Assembly (NCBI RefSeq): GCF_009738185.1
Contig: NZ_CP046509.1
Location: forward strand, 2,731,501-2,795,500
Reading direction: 5' to 3'
DNA from: Erwinia sorbitola
GTDB taxonomy: Bacteria; Pseudomonadota; Gammaproteobacteria; Enterobacterales; Enterobacteriaceae
Length of the DNA stretch: 64,000 nucleotides
The stretch's first letter is position 1. Every line of letters starts with the position of its first letter. Made by a program: the position numbers and the translations under genes. The notes below the pieces were generated by a model, which did not search any database, was not told where the DNA came from, and worked only from the letters and a program-made list of their open reading frames with translations. Positions 1 to 8,666 of this stretch are shown here, one piece after another.

Positions 1-133
1 TCCTGGCCTGCCAATAAAAGTTATCGCTTATTCACTGGGTTACACCAGCCAGATGCAGTTTGCTAAGGTATTTCAACTCCATTTTCGCTGCTCTCCCACC
101 CAGTGGCGGCGCGAGAGAGCCTGTCCGGCCTGA
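1..133 (+). CDS. AraC-family regulator, C-terminal end (partial)
   Basis: The frame starting at base 2 is open from the window edge to a TGA at 131-133. It reads as the last part of an AraC/XylS DNA-binding domain: an IAYSLGYTSQMQFAKVF segment, the second helix-turn-helix and the family signature, then a PTQWRRER ending. The beginning of the gene lies outside the window, so the effector domain and target are unknown. Family assignment rests on about 40 residues, but the pattern is characteristic. Confidence 0.75.
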   Translation, partial: PGLPIKVIAYSLGYTSQMQFAKVFQLHFRCSPTQWRRERACPA

Positions 134-209
134 TAAGCGGCTGAGATTCTGCCATACTCTCTGGCACTGCCCGGCTCCGGGCCGGATTATTGTCACCGTG
201 AGGCGCCCG

Positions 210-974
210 ATGAATACTGAACTCAGCCCATCCCCTGCCTACAGCCAGCTGCATACCGCACTGATGGAACAGCGTTCCCGGGTGCAGTCAGCTGAGGTGA
301 TTCAAACCATAAATCGCGCTTTACTTGCCGGGGAGCGGGTCAGCGCAGCGTTTTATGACCTCAGCCTGCTTAAGCTATTGCAGCAGCGCAAAATCCAACC
401 GCTGATTACCCCTGAAACCGGGGACGAGATAGCGGCCTTTATTGCCGAGCTGAAACCGGTAATACCTGCAACGCTCGACGATGAAACCCAGTTTTGTGAG
501 TTGCAGCAGCGGGTGAACCATCTGAGTGAGCATTTTCACTGGCAGTATGCCAGCCTGCCGCTGGTGCAGAATGCCCTGTTTGTACGCACCTGGCAGCACT
601 GGCAGCAGACGCTGGAGACGCTGTTTAGCGCCGGAGATAACGCCACGGTATTTGCCCGTCTTGAGCAGGTAATAAGGGATTCCAGCGGTAAAATACCGGT
701 ACTGGGAGAGGCGCGTGAACTCTATCGCGCGCTGGAGGGGCTACTGGTGAGCTGTCGACAAAAAGCATCAGAGAACAGCGCTGAAGAGGATGCGCTGGCG
801 GGATATGTTGCCGCTACGGATATTGCCACCCGGGGGATTATCACCTTCGGTGCCACCGCCGAGACAGTATTACGCGGCCGCCCGTTACCAACAGAAGCCG
901 AGCTGAAAAACCGCATTAAGCAGCTTCACACCAGCGTTACTGACCGCACTCACCCGTGGTTTTCAACCCTGTAA
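210..974 (+). CDS. Hypothetical protein, 254 aa
   Basis: I do not recognise a family. The reading frame is open further upstream, but the ATG at 210 (MNTELSPSP) is the first likely start; the upstream translation includes the out-of-frame end of the AraC-family gene and looks non-coding. The protein is soluble, mostly alpha-helical in composition, with no signal peptide, membrane segment or cysteine-based metal motif. It sits between two regulator genes in the same orientation. The gene ends at 974, about 135 bp before the likely start of the TetR gene. Function is unknown. Confidence 0.6.
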   Translation: MNTELSPSPAYSQLHTALMEQRSRVQSAEVIQTINRALLAGERVSAAFYDLSLLKLLQQRKIQPLITPETGDEIAAFIAELKPVIPATLDDETQFCELQQRVNHLSEHFHWQYASLPLVQNALFVRTWQHWQQTLETLFSAGDNATVFARLEQVIRDSSGKIPVLGEARELYRALEGLLVSCRQKASENSAEEDALAGYVAATDIATRGIITFGATAETVLRGRPLPTEAELKNRIKQLHTSVTDRTHPWFSTL

Positions 975-1108
975 TTCCGGTTGCATCGTCGCCATCGCCG
1001 AATTATCCACCAGGAGCAGAGCATCCTGTTATCTGGAAGTATACAGAGAGCGCTCCAGGCGCTACTCTGGCGGCGGTTTCCACAGAGAATTATGGATATA
1101 GACTCGCT

Positions 1109-1747
1109 ATGCCAGCCCCCGTCAAACGCAAGAACGATCCGGAAGGTTTAAAGAAACGCATCCTCGCCAGCGCCCTCACCACCTTTGCCGCCTATGGTCT
1201 CCAGGGGGCGCGCATGGAACAGATTGCCGAGGATGCGCAGACCACCAAACGCATGGTGGTTTATCACTTCACCAATAAAGAACAGCTCTATATCGACGTG
1301 CTGCATATGGTTTACCGCGAGATCCGCCAGCATGAAAGCGGGCTGAATCTGGCGCAGATGTCGCCAACTCAGGCGATTGCCCGTCTGGCCGAGGCCAGCT
1401 TCGACTACCATATTTCACATCCCGACTTTATGCGTCTGATCTGTAGCGAAAACCTGATGCGCGGCCGCTATATCAGCCAGTCAGCAACCATCAAGATGCT
1501 GAATCAAAGTGCGCTGGATGTGCTGGATGCGGTGCTGAGTCGCGGTAAGCAGAATGGCGAGTTCGATGCTAAGGTAGCGACGGTGGATGTTCACCGCCTG
1601 ATCAGCAGCATCAGCTTCCACAACGTTGCTAACCATTACACCTTTAATGCCCTCTTTGGCGGCAACGAAACCGAGCAGCAGAGCATTGCGCGCAACCGGC
1701 AGCTGGTGGTCGATGCCACGCTGCGCTATCTGCGCCCGACGGCTTAA
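1109..1747 (+). CDS. TetR-family transcriptional regulator
   Basis: This is a 212-residue TetR/AcrR-type repressor. After a basic N-terminus (MPAPVKRKND), residues about 14-62 form the DNA-binding domain: ILASALTTFAAYGLQGARM, EQIAEDAQTTKRMVVYHF and the NKEQLY motif after the recognition helix. The remaining helical part is the ligand-binding and dimer domain. The start at ATG 1109 is chosen because it gives the normal family length; the frame remains open to 956, but that extension is not family-like. It lies upstream of an oxidoreductase/glycosyltransferase pair and is separated from it by a terminator, so control of that pair is only possible. The ligand is unknown. Confidence 0.85.
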   Translation: MPAPVKRKNDPEGLKKRILASALTTFAAYGLQGARMEQIAEDAQTTKRMVVYHFTNKEQLYIDVLHMVYREIRQHESGLNLAQMSPTQAIARLAEASFDYHISHPDFMRLICSENLMRGRYISQSATIKMLNQSALDVLDAVLSRGKQNGEFDAKVATVDVHRLISSISFHNVANHYTFNALFGGNETEQQSIARNRQLVVDATLRYLRPTA

Positions 1748-1785
1748 ATCTGTACAAGAGTTTTTGCCTCGTACAAATAAATCGT

Positions 1786-1813
1786 CCCGTTATGCAGCTA
1801 TAACGGGCTTTTT
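1786..1813 (+). terminator. Rho-independent terminator after the TetR gene
   Basis: The inverted repeat CCCGTTA / TAACGGG (1786-1792 and 1801-1807) is followed by CTTTTT. It lies 39 bases after the TetR stop codon and separates that gene from the downstream pair. Confidence 0.8.
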
Positions 1814-1891
1814 CGTCTACGCTTAATGCTGGCTTAACCCTCCCTTTTTCTTTATCCATTCATCCGTTATTGTCCTGAACAGGAGCTGTCG

Positions 1892-3289
1892 ATGACTCGC
1901 GAACCCTCCGGCTATCCACGCCGTCAGCCGCATCTTTCGCCCCATGAGACTTCCTTATGGAACTGGGCGCAGAACGCCACGCTGGCAAAAAAAACCCAGC
2001 AGGCCTGCCCCGCCAGCGAAAGCGATCTCCAGATTCTGCTGCAGCATCATCGCGGTCAGGTACGCGTGATGGGTCGCCGCATGTCCCCCGGCCGGATGCT
2101 GGCAGTCGGTGAAAACGACGACTTGCTGATCGATACCTCAGCACTGCGGGGCTTTATCAGCAGCGATGAGCACAGCGCGACCTTCGCTGGCGGCACGCCG
2201 CTGCACGAGGTGTATGAACAGCTGAAAGCGATGGGCCGGATTCTCCCCGCATCGCCGGGAGTGATTGATGCACAGACCCTCGCCGGGGCGCTGGCTACCG
2301 GCACCCACGGCCAGGGCTTACAGCAGAGCAGCATCGGTGATGAGGCTCTGAGCATCCGCATGGTGCTGGCTGATGGCCGCATTGAGACGTTTGATCGGCA
2401 ACATCCCTGGTTTCCTGCGGTACAGCTCGGCCTCGGCTGCCTTGGCGTTGTAACGGCGGTAACGCTGCGTACCCAGCCCGCGAAGGTTTACACCTGTTTT
2501 AAAACAGCCGTCAGTGCAGATACGCTGGAGAGCGACCTGCTGACGTGGAACCGTGATTACGTGATGAGCAAAGCCTGGTGGTTCCCTGAGGAGAACCAGG
2601 TGCACGTATGGGCAGCCCGTGAAGCCAATGCGGAAGAGCAGGCGCAGTATCAGGCAAATCACGGCGATCTGGTCGAGCAGCAGCAGACCAGCGATGCGAT
2701 GAACCAGACCATCGACCAGACGCTGGAGCATATGCGCAGCGATACGCAAATCACCGATGAGAACGGCAAACCCTTCCGCACCGTGACCCGCTTTAAAGAC
2801 TTTTCCGACGTCACCGGTGATGTCTATCAGGTGTTCTGCCGGGGTATTGCTACCCCGCAGATTAATGTTGAAATTGCGATCCCGCTGGCACGGGCCGGAG
2901 CGGTTATCGCCCGTATAAAACGCTGGCATGCGGAGACGCAGCCGCATATGCACTATCCGGTGATCCTGCGCTGTACCGGGGCATCCGAAAGCTGGCTCAG
3001 TCCCGCTTACCAGCAGGAGAGCTGCTTCTTTGGCTTTGTAATTTACTACGCTGAAGATGGTTCACTCTCTCCGGAAGGGGTGGCGTTTTTGCGGGCGGTG
3101 GAAAAGCTGCTGGCGGAAGAAGGGGGACGTCCGCACTGGGGGAAATATTTCGATGCCTCGCTGTATAACTGGGCGAAAATCTATCCGCAGTGGCAGGCCT
3201 TTTCTCAGGTACGCGAAGCGCTGGATCCTCAGCATACCTTCGGCAATGATTTCAGCCAGCGGCTGCTGGATCAGGGAGCAGAGCAATGA
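1892..3289 (+). CDS. FAD-linked sugar-lactone oxidase (D-arabinono-1,4-lactone oxidase family)
   Basis: A 465-residue flavoprotein of the vanillyl-alcohol-oxidase fold. Residues about 35-205 are the FAD-binding half, with GGTPLHEVYEQL and the flavin-contact segment ALATGTHGQG. The C-terminal part carries the aldonolactone-oxidase signature RPHWGKYF followed by YPQWQAFSQVREALDP. Members oxidise sugar lactones such as gulono- or arabinono-lactone; the substrate here cannot be read from sequence. No signal peptide is seen, so it is probably cytoplasmic. The stop codon overlaps the start of the GT8 glycosyltransferase by 4 bases, so the two are translationally coupled and may act on the same sugar. 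Confidence 0.85.
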   Translation: MTREPSGYPRRQPHLSPHETSLWNWAQNATLAKKTQQACPASESDLQILLQHHRGQVRVMGRRMSPGRMLAVGENDDLLIDTSALRGFISSDEHSATFAGGTPLHEVYEQLKAMGRILPASPGVIDAQTLAGALATGTHGQGLQQSSIGDEALSIRMVLADGRIETFDRQHPWFPAVQLGLGCLGVVTAVTLRTQPAKVYTCFKTAVSADTLESDLLTWNRDYVMSKAWWFPEENQVHVWAAREANAEEQAQYQANHGDLVEQQQTSDAMNQTIDQTLEHMRSDTQITDENGKPFRTVTRFKDFSDVTGDVYQVFCRGIATPQINVEIAIPLARAGAVIARIKRWHAETQPHMHYPVILRCTGASESWLSPAYQQESCFFGFVIYYAEDGSLSPEGVAFLRAVEKLLAEEGGRPHWGKYFDASLYNWAKIYPQWQAFSQVREALDPQHTFGNDFSQRLLDQGAEQ

Positions 3290-4110
3290 AAGCATGGGCA
3301 ACACTACTGACGCAGCCTGATTATCTTATCGGCGTTCGCGCTTTGCAGGCATCGCTGCTTGCCGCAGGCACCCGCTATCCACTGGTGGTGATGGTGACAG
3401 AGAATATTGATGGCCCCGCGCGCCAGCAGCTGGAGCAGGAAGGCTGCCTGCTGCGTGACGTTGCACCGCTGCGCCCGAATCCGCAGTTGCAGGAGAGCTA
3501 CGCCAATGCGCGTTTTTCTGAGGTTTGGACCAAGCTGGCAGCCTGGACGCTGACAGAGTTCGAACGCGTGGCTTTTCTCGATGCGGATATGCTGGTAACG
3601 CAGAATATGGATGAGCTGTTTTCCCTGCCGCTGGCTGACGGTAATATCGCTGCCTGCCACGCCTGCCGCTGTAATCCCAACAGGATTGCCAGCTATCCGC
3701 CGGATTGGGTGCCGGAAAACTGTTTCTACAGCTGGTGCGAAGGCGTGGATAATGTTGAGCAGCCTGGCAAGGTTGATAACTACCTCAACGGAGGCTTTCT
3801 GCTGCTGACGCCCGATCGTGGGGTGTTTGATCGGATGCTGGCACAGCTGGCCGCACTGGACGATCTCTCTGCTTATCTGTTTGCCGAGCAGGATTTTCTT
3901 AACCAGTTCTATCTTGGACGCTGGCAGCCGCTGCCGTATATCTACAACGCACTGAAAACCCTGCCCCATCAGCACCCGCACATTTGGGATCAAGAGCGGG
4001 TGAAGAATATCCATTACATTATTGATAAACCCTGGGAGAAACAGCCCGAACCAGGCGACCGCTACTACGCGTTAAATCAGCGCTGGTGGCAGGTGGGTGC
4101 CAGGCTTTAA
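3286..4110 (+). CDS. Glycosyltransferase family 8 protein (glycogenin/galactinol-synthase type)
   Basis: 274 residues. The GT8 pattern is clear: an N-terminal Rossmann strand, AWTLTEFERVAFLDADM with the metal-binding DxD at D99/D101, NGGFLLL in the middle, and a late NIHYIIDKPW segment matching the family's C-terminal His and Lys-Pro-Trp motif. These retaining enzymes move a sugar from a nucleotide sugar to an acceptor; galactinol synthase and glycogenin are the nearest well-known shapes. The acceptor is unknown. It is coupled to the upstream lactone oxidase by a 4-base overlap and is convergent with the phn operon, from which a hairpin separates it. Confidence 0.85.
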   Translation: MKAWATLLTQPDYLIGVRALQASLLAAGTRYPLVVMVTENIDGPARQQLEQEGCLLRDVAPLRPNPQLQESYANARFSEVWTKLAAWTLTEFERVAFLDADMLVTQNMDELFSLPLADGNIAACHACRCNPNRIASYPPDWVPENCFYSWCEGVDNVEQPGKVDNYLNGGFLLLTPDRGVFDRMLAQLAALDDLSAYLFAEQDFLNQFYLGRWQPLPYIYNALKTLPHQHPHIWDQERVKNIHYIIDKPWEKQPEPGDRYYALNQRWWQVGARL

Positions 4111-4171
4111 TCTGCACCGGTAAATGGCCGGATTGAGCTGGCATCGCGCGGCAGAGAACGACGCATGATCA

Positions 4172-4200
4172 GGCCAGCATAAAAGGACGCTGGCCGTTTA
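4172..4200. terminator. Hairpin between the GT8 gene and the phn cluster
   Basis: GGCCAGC (4172-4178) and GCTGGCC (4189-4195) form a 7-bp stem followed by GTTTA. It lies between convergent genes and could stop transcription from either side, although the T-tract is short. Confidence 0.5.
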
Positions 4201-4217
4201 AGGTTGGCTCAGTCCGG

Positions 4218-5102
4218 CTATCTCTCCGGCACAAACAGCGGGACGGGCTGTCCGCTGATATAGCGCTTGCGCAGCTTCGCAGAGATATGATCCATCACCA
4301 TTACAATCACTACCATAATCAGAGTGATAAACATCACCACATCCCAGTTCCACAGGCGCATATTCTCCGCATAAACCAGCCCAATGCCCCCTGCTCCTAC
4401 AAACCCCAGCACCGCGGCTGAACGGGTATTTGACTCAATCTGGTAGAGGCTGAGGGCGAGAAAAGCGGGGAACGACTGAGTAAAAATAGCGTAGCGATGC
4501 TTTTGCAACGTGTTCGCCCCCACCGCATTCAGCCCGCGACCCGGCGAGCGCTCCACCGCTTCGTGCCCTTCGGCATACAGTTTTCCCAGCAGACCGACGT
4601 CCTGCATAATAATCGCCAGTACCCCGGCCAGCGGCCCCATGCCCACGGCGCGTACGAAAATCAGCCCCCAAATCGCCATATCTATACCGCGCAGGATATC
4701 CAGAATACGACGCACCAGCAGCGCAACCGGCCGCAGCAGCGGAGATGCCATTACGTTGCGGGCGGCAAGAAATGAGAGCGGCAGTGCCAGCAGCGTAGCG
4801 GTCAGCGTCCCGGCAAAGACGATGGCGATGGTGATAAATATCTGGCTGAAGTAATAGGCGAACGGCCAGTTCGCCACATCATGCCAGACAAACATGCGCA
4901 TAAAGTAGTGCGCCAGCTGGCCTAAACCGAGGGTCAACTGTGACCAGCTGATACCAAACTGGGTAAAGAAAAAAACGTAATAGAGCAGGATCGCCGCCGC
5001 AATCAGCCCGACACGTCGCAGATAGCTACGCTGTATCGTAAACAGCGCCTGATGCTGCTGTTTCATCCCTTCCAGCCTGTCACTGCCAATTAATCCAATC
5101 AT
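4218..5102 (-). CDS. phnE: Phosphonate ABC transporter permease, second PhnE
   Basis: 294-residue inner-membrane permease, the last gene of phnC-D-E-E. About six membrane segments are evident, and the binding-protein-dependent permease signature (coupling loop, VERSPGRGLNAVGAN) precedes the last helices. A late GFVGAGGIGLVYAENM segment matches PhnE proteins. The start at 5102 overlaps the stop of the first phnE by 4 bases. Two PhnE subunits would form a heterodimeric channel served by PhnC and PhnD; E. coli K-12 has one phnE. Both proteins look intact. Confidence 0.9.
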   Translation of the reverse strand: MIGLIGSDRLEGMKQQHQALFTIQRSYLRRVGLIAAAILLYYVFFFTQFGISWSQLTLGLGQLAHYFMRMFVWHDVANWPFAYYFSQIFITIAIVFAGTLTATLLALPLSFLAARNVMASPLLRPVALLVRRILDILRGIDMAIWGLIFVRAVGMGPLAGVLAIIMQDVGLLGKLYAEGHEAVERSPGRGLNAVGANTLQKHRYAIFTQSFPAFLALSLYQIESNTRSAAVLGFVGAGGIGLVYAENMRLWNWDVVMFITLIMVVIVMVMDHISAKLRKRYISGQPVPLFVPER

Positions 5103-5968
5103 GTACGGTTTCCTTCCACAACGCGCCGACGCACCCGTCCGGAGAACATATCCAGCAGCGAGACCACCACAATAATCAACAGCAGCGTCATGCTCACCTG
5201 ATCGTAACGGTCGAGTTTGATATTGGTCATCAGCTCCTGGCCGATACCCCCGGCGCCCACCAGCCCAAGAATGGTGGACTGACGGAAATTAACCTCAAGG
5301 CGCATAAAGCCATAGGAGAGGAAGATCGGCTTCACCTGCGGCCACAGGGCAAAACGCATGCGCTGTAATGCCGAAGCCCCAACGCCGGTCAGTCCTCGCA
5401 CCGGTTTGTCCGATGCGCTCTCTATCGCCTCATAAAACAGCTTGGTCAGGCTGCCGATGGTGTGCAGCGCCAGCGCCAGAAAACCAGGGATCACGCCGAT
5501 GCCGAACGCCATCACAAACATGACCGCCCATGCCAGCTCCGGCATGGTGCGCAGAAACGCCACCGCCGTGCGAATGGCGAAACTCAGAGTGCGCGGAGTC
5601 TGGGTATTGCTGGCCGCAAAAAAGGCCAGCACCCCCGCCACCATCACCGACACCAGCGTGGCAGCCAGCGCCAGCTGTAGCGTTTCCCAAATCAGCGGCA
5701 GCTGAATATGCAGACGATAGCCCCAGTAAGCCAGCGAACCTTCGGTATGGCCGTCGGCAAACAGCAGGGAAAAGTGGAGTACCGGGATGGTTTCAGCCAG
5801 GTAATCGAAAAAGTGCGGCAGCGACACCCAGATAGTGTGCAGATTAAATTCAGCCATATGGCCGGAGGCAAGATAGAGCACCAGCAGGGTTAAAGACCAC
5901 AGCAGCGTGTCGCGCTTCTGTTTGCCGCGTATCTGCTGGTAATAGCGTTCAAAATCGGGATGCGTCAT
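5099..5968 (-). CDS. phnE: Phosphonate ABC transporter permease, first PhnE
   Basis: 289-residue integral membrane permease. The permease coupling loop (ESASDKPVRGLTGVGAS) and the GLVGAGGIGQELM segment near the C-terminus are typical of PhnE. Membrane segments appear around residues 20-38, 80-105, 125-160 and 210-270. It lies between phnD and the second phnE and overlaps the latter by 4 bases. It should pair with that protein in the inner membrane and pass phosphonates delivered by PhnD, driven by PhnC. Confidence 0.92.
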   Translation of the reverse strand: MTHPDFERYYQQIRGKQKRDTLLWSLTLLVLYLASGHMAEFNLHTIWVSLPHFFDYLAETIPVLHFSLLFADGHTEGSLAYWGYRLHIQLPLIWETLQLALAATLVSVMVAGVLAFFAASNTQTPRTLSFAIRTAVAFLRTMPELAWAVMFVMAFGIGVIPGFLALALHTIGSLTKLFYEAIESASDKPVRGLTGVGASALQRMRFALWPQVKPIFLSYGFMRLEVNFRQSTILGLVGAGGIGQELMTNIKLDRYDQVSMTLLLIIVVVSLLDMFSGRVRRRVVEGNRT

Positions 5969-6031
5969 GCGGATACCTGAGTGCAGGGCCGGCCGCAGCC
6001 AGCCCTTATCAGTGGAGAAGAGAACGGGTAA

Positions 6032-6955
6032 TTAACGTGCTTTTGTCAGCGCACGCTTCATATCGATAATCGCCTGATAATCAGCCACGGTTGCCGGGCC
6101 GATGTGTTGAGCACCGCCGACGGCTTTGATAAAGCAGCTGTGCTGTTCGGTATCCAGCTTTTTAATGGCGGCGATCAGCTTCGCCTTAAAGTCAGCGGGC
6201 AGCTTGTTGCTGACCAGCACCGGGCCGTTCGGGATCAGCGGCGACTGCCAGATAATACGGATTTTCTTCATCAGATCCGGTTGACCCGCGCGGATCATGC
6301 GGGTGAACGCGCCGCTGGTGTAGCCGGTGTTGTAATCACCGATCATCGACGCCCAGGTCACCGCACCGTCAAACTGACCGTTCAGCACGCCCAGCACATC
6401 CTGCTCGTGGCCGCCGGAGAAAGTTACGCTGGAGAAGTGGCCGTGATATTTATCGTCCACCGATCCGCCAAACTCTTTTTTAAAGCTCTCATTGGGGATC
6501 AGGAAGCCCGAGGTGGAGTCGGGATCCGCCATACCGAAAGATTTACCCTTCAGATCGGCCAGCGTTTTGTACGGGCTGTCGGCTTTTACCACCACTACCG
6601 AATGATAACCGCGAGATTTATCGGCATCATCCACCACAATTCCCACCACATCCACGGCTTTCGGGTCATTGATATAGACCGATGCGTAGGATGACGGTGA
6701 CATACTCAGCACCATATCCACTTTGCCGCCGATCAGGCCCTGAATCACGCCAGAGTAGTCAGAAGAGTTACGCAGTTTAGTATCAACATTCAGCTCTTTA
6801 TCGAAGAACTCTTTCACGCACTGGTTATCGCCGATCTGCTGCGTGGCGTTCTGCCCGCCGAGAATGCCTAAGTTCAGCTCTTTTGGTGCGTCAGCTGCAT
6901 AAACGTTTGCTGCCATAACACTACTGATTACCGCTGCGAGAAGTATTTTTTTCAT
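6032..6955 (-). CDS. phnD: Phosphonate-binding periplasmic protein PhnD
   Basis: 307-residue periplasmic solute-binding protein. It begins with a clear signal peptide (MKKILLAAVISSVMAANVYA) with cleavage expected after YAA-like residues near position 20-21. The mature part starts KELNLGILGGQNATQQI and contains MSPSSYASVYIN and VTFSGGHEQDVLGVLNG, features of the PhnD/SsuA-type phosphonate binder. It captures phosphonates in the periplasm for PhnE/PhnC. It lies 57 bp downstream of phnC and 63 bp upstream of phnE, in one operon. Confidence 0.93.
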   Translation of the reverse strand: MKKILLAAVISSVMAANVYAADAPKELNLGILGGQNATQQIGDNQCVKEFFDKELNVDTKLRNSSDYSGVIQGLIGGKVDMVLSMSPSSYASVYINDPKAVDVVGIVVDDADKSRGYHSVVVVKADSPYKTLADLKGKSFGMADPDSTSGFLIPNESFKKEFGGSVDDKYHGHFSSVTFSGGHEQDVLGVLNGQFDGAVTWASMIGDYNTGYTSGAFTRMIRAGQPDLMKKIRIIWQSPLIPNGPVLVSNKLPADFKAKLIAAIKKLDTEQHSCFIKAVGGAQHIGPATVADYQAIIDMKRALTKAR

Positions 6956-7012
6956 TGCTGAGTTCCGTGTCCCATAAAAGTGTTATTACCCGTCATTCCT
7001 GGCGCTGTGGCG

Positions 7013-7861
7013 TCAGGCGTGATGGGGATCGTTAAGTTGAGAGTTTTCGTCGCCGTACAATAAATGCAGATGATCATCAGTCAGTTCTGACGGATGGCCG
7101 TCAAACACAATGCGGCCCTTAGCAACGCCAATGGCACGCGTACAATACTCTTTCACCAGCTCTACCGAGTGCAGATTGACCATCACGCTGATGCCGTTAC
7201 CACTTACCTGACGCAGCACATCCATAATGCGGCGGGTATTTTTTGGATCGAGGGAGGCTACCGGCTCGTCGGCCAGCAATATTTTGGGGTTCTGCATCAG
7301 GGCACGGCAGATCGCTACCCGCTGCATCTGCCCGCCGGAGAGGTTTTCCGCACGCTGCAAAGCCTGCGGCAGCATGTTCAGCCACTCCAGCAGCCCGATG
7401 GCACGGGCGCGATCTTCATCGGTGAAGATTTTAAAAAATGATTTTAGCGTCGAGGTCTGACTCAGGCGGCCGAGCAGAACATTGGTGAGCACATCCAGCC
7501 GCGGTACCAGGCAGAAGTCCTGAAAAATCATGCCGCAATCGCTGCGCCACTGGCGCATTTGCCGGGTGTTCAGCTCAACGATGTTCTGCTGTTTACCATC
7601 TTCATTAAAATGCAGGACAGCCCCTTCGCTGGCCGGGAGGGTGCCATTCAGCACATGCAGCAGGGTGGATTTTCCTGCGCCGCTGCGGCCAATCACCGCC
7701 ACCAGCTCACCCGCGTGCAGGTCAAAGTTGATATCCTGCAACACCCGTGCCTGCGTGCCGTAAGCTTTTCCCAGCCCCTGTACTGCCAGCACTTTTGCAC
7801 GGTGTTTTTCGTGCGGCAGCGCCTGCTGCTGGTGGGCAATTTTTAATAGTGCCTGTGCCAT
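7013..7861 (-). CDS. phnC: Phosphonate ABC transporter ATPase PhnC
   Basis: 282-residue ATP-binding subunit. Walker A is GRSGAGKST, the signature is LSGGQMQRVAICRAL, Walker B is KILLADEPVASLD, and the switch His is in VMVNLHSVE. About 20 residues precede the normal PhnC beginning (VLAVQGLGKAYG), so a slightly later start is possible. It is the first gene of the phnCDEE transport operon and has two phased Pho boxes just upstream (7921-7960). It energises phosphonate uptake from the cytoplasmic face. Confidence 0.93.
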   Translation of the reverse strand: MAQALLKIAHQQQALPHEKHRAKVLAVQGLGKAYGTQARVLQDINFDLHAGELVAVIGRSGAGKSTLLHVLNGTLPASEGAVLHFNEDGKQQNIVELNTRQMRQWRSDCGMIFQDFCLVPRLDVLTNVLLGRLSQTSTLKSFFKIFTDEDRARAIGLLEWLNMLPQALQRAENLSGGQMQRVAICRALMQNPKILLADEPVASLDPKNTRRIMDVLRQVSGNGISVMVNLHSVELVKEYCTRAIGVAKGRIVFDGHPSELTDDHLHLLYGDENSQLNDPHHA

Positions 7862-7920
7862 GAGTGATCCGTTATCAGGTTACGCGTTATCCGCTGTGCG
7901 CCCTATTAACCACGTGTGCG

Positions 7921-7960
7921 ATGAAAGTTTAATGACAAAGGAGTGATGGAAGCGTGACAG
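7921..7960 (-). promoter_or_regulatory. Tandem PhoB boxes upstream of phnC
   Basis: On the minus strand, TTGTCAT-TAAA-CTTTCAT (plus 7921-7938) matches the PhoB box CTGTCAT-N4-CTGTCAT at 12 of 14 core bases. A second copy, CTGTCAC-GCTT-CCATCAC (plus 7943-7960), lies exactly 22 bp upstream, which is the helical phase expected for adjacent PhoB dimers. This predicts phosphate-starvation control of phnCDEE separately from phnF-N. The rest of the 7862-8120 gap shows only a short GC-rich hairpin near 8056-8072. Confidence 0.82.
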
Positions 7961-8120
7961 GTGAAATTTTGCCACGCCAGGGAAGCGTATTCAGGGAGTT
8001 AATTATTGCCGGAAATCGTTGCAGATGGTTTCGTTTTACCAACTGGTGGGCAGATGCAGGCGCAAGGCCTGCCTTGTTCTGAGCTGTTTTGAGCTGTCCT
8101 GCGCTGATGGGGCATTTATC

Positions 8121-8666
8121 TCACAGCCGCCCCCTCCCTTGCGCTAATAACGCTGAAAAACCCTTTAATGTTTCACTTAATGCTCCATCATTACTCAACG
8201 TCACACATTCTGCCGCTACCGGCCCGGCGGCACGCTGCAACCGCTGGATAATAGCCGTTTCATCCTCGCGGCCACGCTGGCGCAGGCGGCCGGCCAGAAC
8301 TTCCGCCGACACCTGCAAACAGACCGGCAATAGCCGATCGCCATAGCGCTGCCGCGCAGCCGCCAGATGAAGCCTGGAGCCGTTGACTACCACATCCAGC
8401 CCGTTGGCCAGCCACTGGTCGATCTCAATACCCAGCGCATAGTAAAACTGGTGTGCCTGCCAGCTCAGGGCGAACAAACCATAATCACGCCGCCGCCGGA
8501 ATTCATGTTCGCTCAGGGCAATATGGTTCTCGCCCCCGGCGCTGGCACTGCGGGTGATATAGCGATGGGCAATCACCAGCCGTTCCGGCGCACATTCGCG
8601 CAATGCCAGCAGCAGGCTGTCCTTGCCGGAGCCGGAAGGCCCCATCAGCCAGATCAGCCGCCCCAT
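8121..8666 (-). CDS. phnN: Ribose 1,5-bisphosphate phosphokinase PhnN
   Basis: 181 residues. The P-loop GPSGSGKDS is at residues 9-17, and the fold resembles guanylate kinase (IAHRYITRSASAGGENH, DVVVNGSR). PhnN phosphorylates ribosyl-1,5-bisphosphate to PRPP, returning the ribose backbone left by C-P lyase to metabolism. The start overlaps the phnM stop by one base (ATGA-type junction). It is the last gene of the phnF-N run here; no phnO or phnP follows. Confidence 0.92.
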   Translation of the reverse strand: MGRLIWLMGPSGSGKDSLLLALRECAPERLVIAHRYITRSASAGGENHIALSEHEFRRRRDYGLFALSWQAHQFYYALGIEIDQWLANGLDVVVNGSRLHLAAARQRYGDRLLPVCLQVSAEVLAGRLRQRGREDETAIIQRLQRAAGPVAAECVTLSNDGALSETLKGFSALLAQGRGRL

